NCBI GenBank assembly: GCA_009911305.1
Contig: QXXC01000011.1
Location: 1 to 64,000 of the forward strand
DNA from: Clostridiaceae bacterium
GTDB taxonomy: Bacteria > Bacillota > Clostridia > Lachnospirales > Lachnospiraceae
Direction: 5' to 3'
DNA length: 64,000 bases
A program made the position numbers and the translations under genes. The notes beneath the pieces were generated by a model. It had not been told where the DNA came from. It was given only the letters and a program-made list of their open reading frames with translations, and did no database searches. Of the stretch, positions 60,774 through 64,000 are shown piece after piece; position 1 is the stretch's first letter; each line of letters opens with the position of its first letter.

Positions 60774-61793
60774 TTAAGCTCCCTGAGCGGTTGCGAGGAG
60801 AAGGACGGCCGCAGAGAGGGCGGCGTGAAGGAGTTTCCATAGTACATAATGCCGGATAGAAAGTCCGGCATTTTTTATAACCGTGTTTGTCTGGGAAACG
60901 CCGGACAGCCCTCCGAAGGCGGCAAAGGCGAGGATGGCGGCGGAGGCCGATCGCCCGTTTATGGGGACAGGGCCGGACATGGAGCGGGAGACGGCGTCTA
61001 TGCCGGTTGTCATTTCCACAATACCGGACAGGAACGGTTTGGGCAGGGCCGGGATATGGCCGGAGGAGGAGATGAAGGCGGCCAGAATGGAGTAGATCAT
61101 GAGAAAGCCGCCGATTTTCACCATGATCTCCAGCGCGTTCATTAAAACCTCGTCAAACGGAGCAGGGGCCGGTACGGCGGCATGGATTCGGGCATCATTT
61201 CCCGCCGGCCGGCCGGCTGTCCCGGCTCCGGCGCTTCTCCTGTCCCCGGCGTTTTCCCTGTGTCTGGCATTTTTCACGGTTCCGGCGGGCCGGTCCTTCA
61301 AAAGGGCGAGGGCCCTGGCTGTGAGGAGGAGCGGAAAAAGCGGGAGATAGAGGGCGAGGGCCGCTTTCCAGAGCGGGATTTCCGGCGCGAGGCGGGGGGC
61401 CATGTATCCGGCCAGGAACATGGGGCTGGGCCATCCGGCCGCGGCGAGCAGGATTCTCCCCTCTCTCTCCTGTATGAACCCGCCGCGCAGGAAGTCGGCT
61501 GTGGTCTTGGCTCCCATGGGATAGCCGCACAGAAGGCCGGCGATAAGGGCATAGCTCCCCTCCGGAGAGAGGCCGAAACACCTTAAGAGGGGGGCAAAGG
61601 GCTTCACGAGCAGCGGGACGCCGCCCCAGGCGACCAGGAGGCTGGAGCAGAGCATAAAGGGCAGGAGTGTGGGCAGGACGACCCCCCACCACAGGAGCAG
61701 CCCGCTTTTTGCGCCCGCGCAGGCGAGGGCCGGGTGCGTTAGGAGGAGGATCAGGGTCAGGATCGGCAGGATGGGAAGGATGGATTTTTTCAT
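60774..61793 (-). CDS. ylbJ: YlbJ-like sporulation integral membrane protein
   Basis: A 339-residue protein with about eight hydrophobic helices and the nucleoside-recognition/gate fold. The conserved stretch is LLCGYPMGAKTTADFLRGG, then LLAAAGWPSPMFLAGYM, and near the end AAFGGLSGVSQTNTVIKNAG (given in part). In Bacillus, YlbJ is made under SigE and needed for heat-resistant spores. A charged Gly/Arg-rich loop of about 45 residues lies in the middle (around residue 180). The ribosome site is weak. It is divergent from the M23 peptidase gene. Confidence 0.9.
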   Translation of the reverse strand: MKKSILPILPILTLILLLTHPALACAGAKSGLLLWWGVVLPTLLPFMLCSSLLVAWGGVPLLVKPFAPLLRCFGLSPEGSYALIAGLLCGYPMGAKTTADFLRGGFIQEREGRILLAAAGWPSPMFLAGYMAPRLAPEIPLWKAALALYLPLFPLLLTARALALLKDRPAGTVKNARHRENAGDRRSAGAGTAGRPAGNDARIHAAVPAPAPFDEVLMNALEIMVKIGGFLMIYSILAAFISSSGHIPALPKPFLSGIVEMTTGIDAVSRSMSGPVPINGRSASAAILAFAAFGGLSGVSQTNTVIKNAGLSIRHYVLWKLLHAALSAAVLLLATAQGA

Positions 61794-61845
61794 AGCGTTC
61801 CGAATAGAATGATTTATATACTATATGTCCGGGAGCGCCCAAGAT

Positions 61846-62685
61846 ATGATGATCCTTTTTCTGATTCTGCTGTCGCTGTTTAATGTGAGCCTGTTCCACT
61901 GGCTGGGCCAGGATCCGTCCTTTTACCGGCTGGATTCCTATACCTGGGAGAGCGGGGAATTCCGCGGCATGAAGCTCGGCCCGGCGGTGGCGGGGCTTGC
62001 GGAGGTGGACGGTGCGCGCCTGGCGGGCTTTATGCTCGATCACGCCTTTGATTTGACGCAGTTTGAGACAGAGGCTGACCTTTCAGGCCCTCTTGAGACG
62101 CTGGACATCCTGGACGGCCGCCGTCTTTTGCTGGAGCAGAAATCAGCGGCCTACAAAAAGCTGTGCCGTGCGTACGAGATCGTGTTTTCGGATCTGAAAT
62201 ATTTCCCCATCCCCGCCAGCACCCGGGCGGATACGCCGCCTGTCTCGTACGAGGACGGCTGGCAGCAGAAGCGGACCTACGGCGGAGAGCGGGGCCATGA
62301 GGGCTGCGACATCATGGGCATGGAGCGCGAGCGGGGCTTTTATCCAATCATCAGCATCACCGACGGCGTGGTGGAAAAGCTCGGCTGGCTGGAACAGGGC
62401 GGCTGGCGGGTAGGCGTCCGCAGCCCTTCGGGACTGTATCTGTATTATGCGCACCTGTTCTCCTACGCGGAGGGCTTAGAGGCCGGGAAGACGGTGCGGG
62501 CCGGGGAGCTTTTGGGGTATATGGGCGATTCCGGGTACGGGAAGCAGGAGAACACAGTGGGAAATTTTCCGGTGCATCTGCATCTGGGGCTTTATCTGAA
62601 GACCGATCACTTTGAGGAGATGAGCGTGAATCCCTATTGGGTGCTTAAGTATCTGGAAAAAAGGCGGTTATACTTTGATTATTAG
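61846..62685 (+). CDS. M23-family metallopeptidase (LytM-like), membrane-anchored
   Basis: A 279-residue protein with an N-terminal hydrophobic segment (MMILFLILLSLFNVSLFHWL) acting as signal anchor. The catalytic domain has the zinc pair RGHEGCDIMG (HxxxD) and VHLHLGLY (HxH), plus YYAHLFSY, so an active peptidoglycan endopeptidase is expected outside the membrane. It lies divergently from ylbJ and next to no other wall gene; a sporulation link is possible since M23 proteins act in engulfment, but this is inference. The ATG at 61846 has GGGAG 10 bases upstream; 61825 is an in-frame alternative. Confidence 0.88.
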   Translation: MMILFLILLSLFNVSLFHWLGQDPSFYRLDSYTWESGEFRGMKLGPAVAGLAEVDGARLAGFMLDHAFDLTQFETEADLSGPLETLDILDGRRLLLEQKSAAYKKLCRAYEIVFSDLKYFPIPASTRADTPPVSYEDGWQQKRTYGGERGHEGCDIMGMERERGFYPIISITDGVVEKLGWLEQGGWRVGVRSPSGLYLYYAHLFSYAEGLEAGKTVRAGELLGYMGDSGYGKQENTVGNFPVHLHLGLYLKTDHFEEMSVNPYWVLKYLEKRRLYFDY

Positions 62686-62716
62686 CGGGAGCACAAAGTG
62701 CGGAGCAATCCGGTAT

Positions 62717-62752
62717 CAAAGGGGGCAAAATACCTTTTGACCCCAACATCAT
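62717..62752. repeat. Second copy of the ...TTTTGACCCCAACATCAT repeat
   Basis: An imperfect hairpin (GGGGGCAAAA with CTTTTGACCCC) ends in CTTTTGACCCCAACATCAT (62734-62752), identical over 19 bases to 10945-10963. It lies between the M23 gene and the methyltransferase gene. Confidence 0.65.
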
Positions 62753-62793
62753 GACATACAGGAATATTTCTAATTAATAAGAGGAACGATAGA

Positions 62794-64000
62794 TTGGACA
62801 GTACAGCATTTTCGGAGCGATATATACAAAAAATGAAGGCCCTTCTGGGAGATTCGTTTGCAGAGTACGCGGCTTCGTGTTCGCAGGAACCGTGTTTTGG
62901 ACTTCGCGTGAATACGCTGAAAACGGATCCGGAAGCTTTTTTTAAGCGGGCCGCTCAAGCAGGATGGGATCTTGAGAAGGTCGCATGGATTGCAAACGGT
63001 TTTTATTACGGAGAACCGGTGCGGCCCGGGCGGCATCCGTGGTATTCGGCGGGGCTTTACTATCTGCAGGAGCCGAGCGCGATGACGCCGGCGGCGGTTC
63101 TCGATGTCCGGCCCGGGGACAGGGCGCTGGATCTGTGCGCGGCTCCGGGCGGCAAGAGTACGGAGCTGGCGGCGGGGCTTCAGGGAGAGGGCGTCCTGTT
63201 TGCGAATGATATCAGCGCTTCGAGGGCAAAGGCCCTGCTTAAGAATCTGGAGCTTTCCGGGGCTTCCAATATCTGTGTGCTGAGCGAGACGCCAAAGAGG
63301 CTGGCAGAGCGTTTTCCGGAGTTCTTTGACCGGATCCTGGTGGACGCGCCGTGCTCGGGCGAGGGGATGTTCCGCCGGGATCCGGGAATGATAAGGAGCT
63401 ATGCGGAGCGCGGGCCGGAGTATTATATGCCTCTGCAGAGGGAGATTGTCTCTGAGGCGGTGCGGATGCTGGCCCCGGGCGGGCGGCTTCTGTATTCGAC
63501 CTGCACGTTTGACGAGGGGGAGAATGAAGGCTGCCTCCGCTTTGTCCTGGACGCGTTTCCACAGATGCGCCTCGTGGAGATTGAGAAGCGGGAGGGCTTT
63601 TCGCCGGGCATCGGCATGCCGGAGTGTGCGCGGCTGTTTCCCCATAAGATCCGGGGAGAGGGGCATTTTCTGGCGCTTCTTGAGAAGAACCCCGGGGCAG
63701 GTATGGAGGAGGAAACGCAAAGAAAGGGTGTTAAAAGGGTCCGGAGCGGGGAACAACGGGCTTTGGACGGTGCGGCGGGCGCTGCAGAGGCGGTTCATTT
63801 TCTGGAACAATGGGATGCCGGGCGCTTTGATCCCGGGCGCGTCTGCCTGGAGCGGGAGCGGCTTTATTATCTTCCCCGGGAGCTGTGCACAGGCCCGGCG
63901 GCGGATCGGAGCGGGCTGCGCTATCTGCGGACCGGGCTTTTGCTGGGGGAATTAAAAAAAGGGCGTTTTGAGCCGTCTCAGGCGCTTGCCATGGCGCTCC
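62794..64000 (+). CDS. RsmF-like rRNA cytosine-C5 methyltransferase, 3' end outside window
   Basis: An open frame starting at TTG 62794 (AAGAGGAACG upstream) and running past the window end; 402 codons are visible. It belongs to the NOL1/NOP2/Sun family that makes m5C in rRNA. The SAM site is LDLCAAPGGKST; the catalytic Cys motifs are DAPCSGEGMFRRD and YSTCTFDEGENE. The N-terminal FGLRVNTLK segment is typical. After about residue 300 the C-terminal RsmF-specific region begins. The start codon is uncertain: ATG at 62833 is in frame but would remove conserved N-terminal residues. Confidence 0.92.
   Translation, partial: MDSTAFSERYIQKMKALLGDSFAEYAASCSQEPCFGLRVNTLKTDPEAFFKRAAQAGWDLEKVAWIANGFYYGEPVRPGRHPWYSAGLYYLQEPSAMTPAAVLDVRPGDRALDLCAAPGGKSTELAAGLQGEGVLFANDISASRAKALLKNLELSGASNICVLSETPKRLAERFPEFFDRILVDAPCSGEGMFRRDPGMIRSYAERGPEYYMPLQREIVSEAVRMLAPGGRLLYSTCTFDEGENEGCLRFVLDAFPQMRLVEIEKREGFSPGIGMPECARLFPHKIRGEGHFLALLEKNPGAGMEEETQRKGVKRVRSGEQRALDGAAGAAEAVHFLEQWDAGRFDPGRVCLERERLYYLPRELCTGPAADRSGLRYLRTGLLLGELKKGRFEPSQALAMAL

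Noticed and set aside
1-64000. CRISPR arrays, tRNA, rRNA, prophage or insertion-sequence transposase genes
   Set aside because: Scanned by eye for spaced repeats, cloverleaf-like blocks and transposase or phage proteins; none found.

Overview
This window looks like chromosome from an anaerobic, spore-forming member of the Clostridia, most likely Lachnospiraceae (Clostridium cluster XIVa). The evidence is a single-chain pyruvate:ferredoxin oxidoreductase, a type III glutamine synthetase, the yifB-dprA-topA-codY block, an alpha/beta small acid-soluble spore protein, a YlbJ-type sporulation membrane protein, and strong AGGAGG ribosome binding sites throughout. Most genes are GC-rich; one stretch (about 4.1-9.6 kb) is clearly AT-richer and looks acquired. 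I see no rRNA, tRNA, CRISPR array, transposase gene or prophage.

Layout. 0.1-4.1 kb: an orphan HipB-like regulator and nifJ. 4.1-9.6 kb: an accessory island with palindromic repeats, a small unknown gene, and a two-gene overlapping operon that pairs a large HExxH metalloprotease-like protein with a diadenylate cyclase (DAC) domain protein. This pair is the best candidate for an undescribed system. 9.7-16.8 kb: an alpha/beta hydrolase, then yifB, dprA, topA and codY. 17-21.2 kb (minus strand): glutamine synthetase III and glmS. 21.7-25.8 kb: a dipeptidase and a three-gene TrpXYZ-type ABC transporter. 26.2-29.1 kb: an EAL protein with a degenerate GGDEF, a CheY-like receiver and a CheC-like phosphatase. 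29.4-32.9 kb: two paralogous SH3-NlpC/P60 cell-wall hydrolases. 33.1-35.1 kb: TepA-like protease and an M24 peptidase. 35.3-40.7 kb: a DUF3798 lipoprotein with an RbsA-like ATPase and two permeases. 40.8-45.1 kb: a coiled-coil protein, a PfkB kinase, a MATE transporter and an HTH/DUF2975 pair. 45.4-57.5 kb: the conserved ylxM-ffh-rpsP-khpA-rimM-trmD ... rplS-lepB-rbgA-rnhB-yraN block, interrupted between trmD and rplS by a three-gene phosphorelay. 57.5-64 kb: pgeF, a spore protein gene, rsmD-coaD, a coiled-coil gene, ylbJ, an M23 peptidase and an rsmF-like methyltransferase running off the end.

Themes. Nucleotide second messengers recur: one DAC protein (c-di-AMP type) and two c-di-GMP proteins (an EAL enzyme and a REC-HD-GYP-GGDEF enzyme). 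The 49.4-54.5 kb genes make a complete relay: a hybrid kinase, a separate Hpt protein and a receiver-controlled c-di-GMP enzyme. Several short dispersed palindromic repeat families are visible; one, a 140-154 bp element present twice, shows compensatory base changes between copies. All functions are read from sequence motifs only; nothing was searched or computed.
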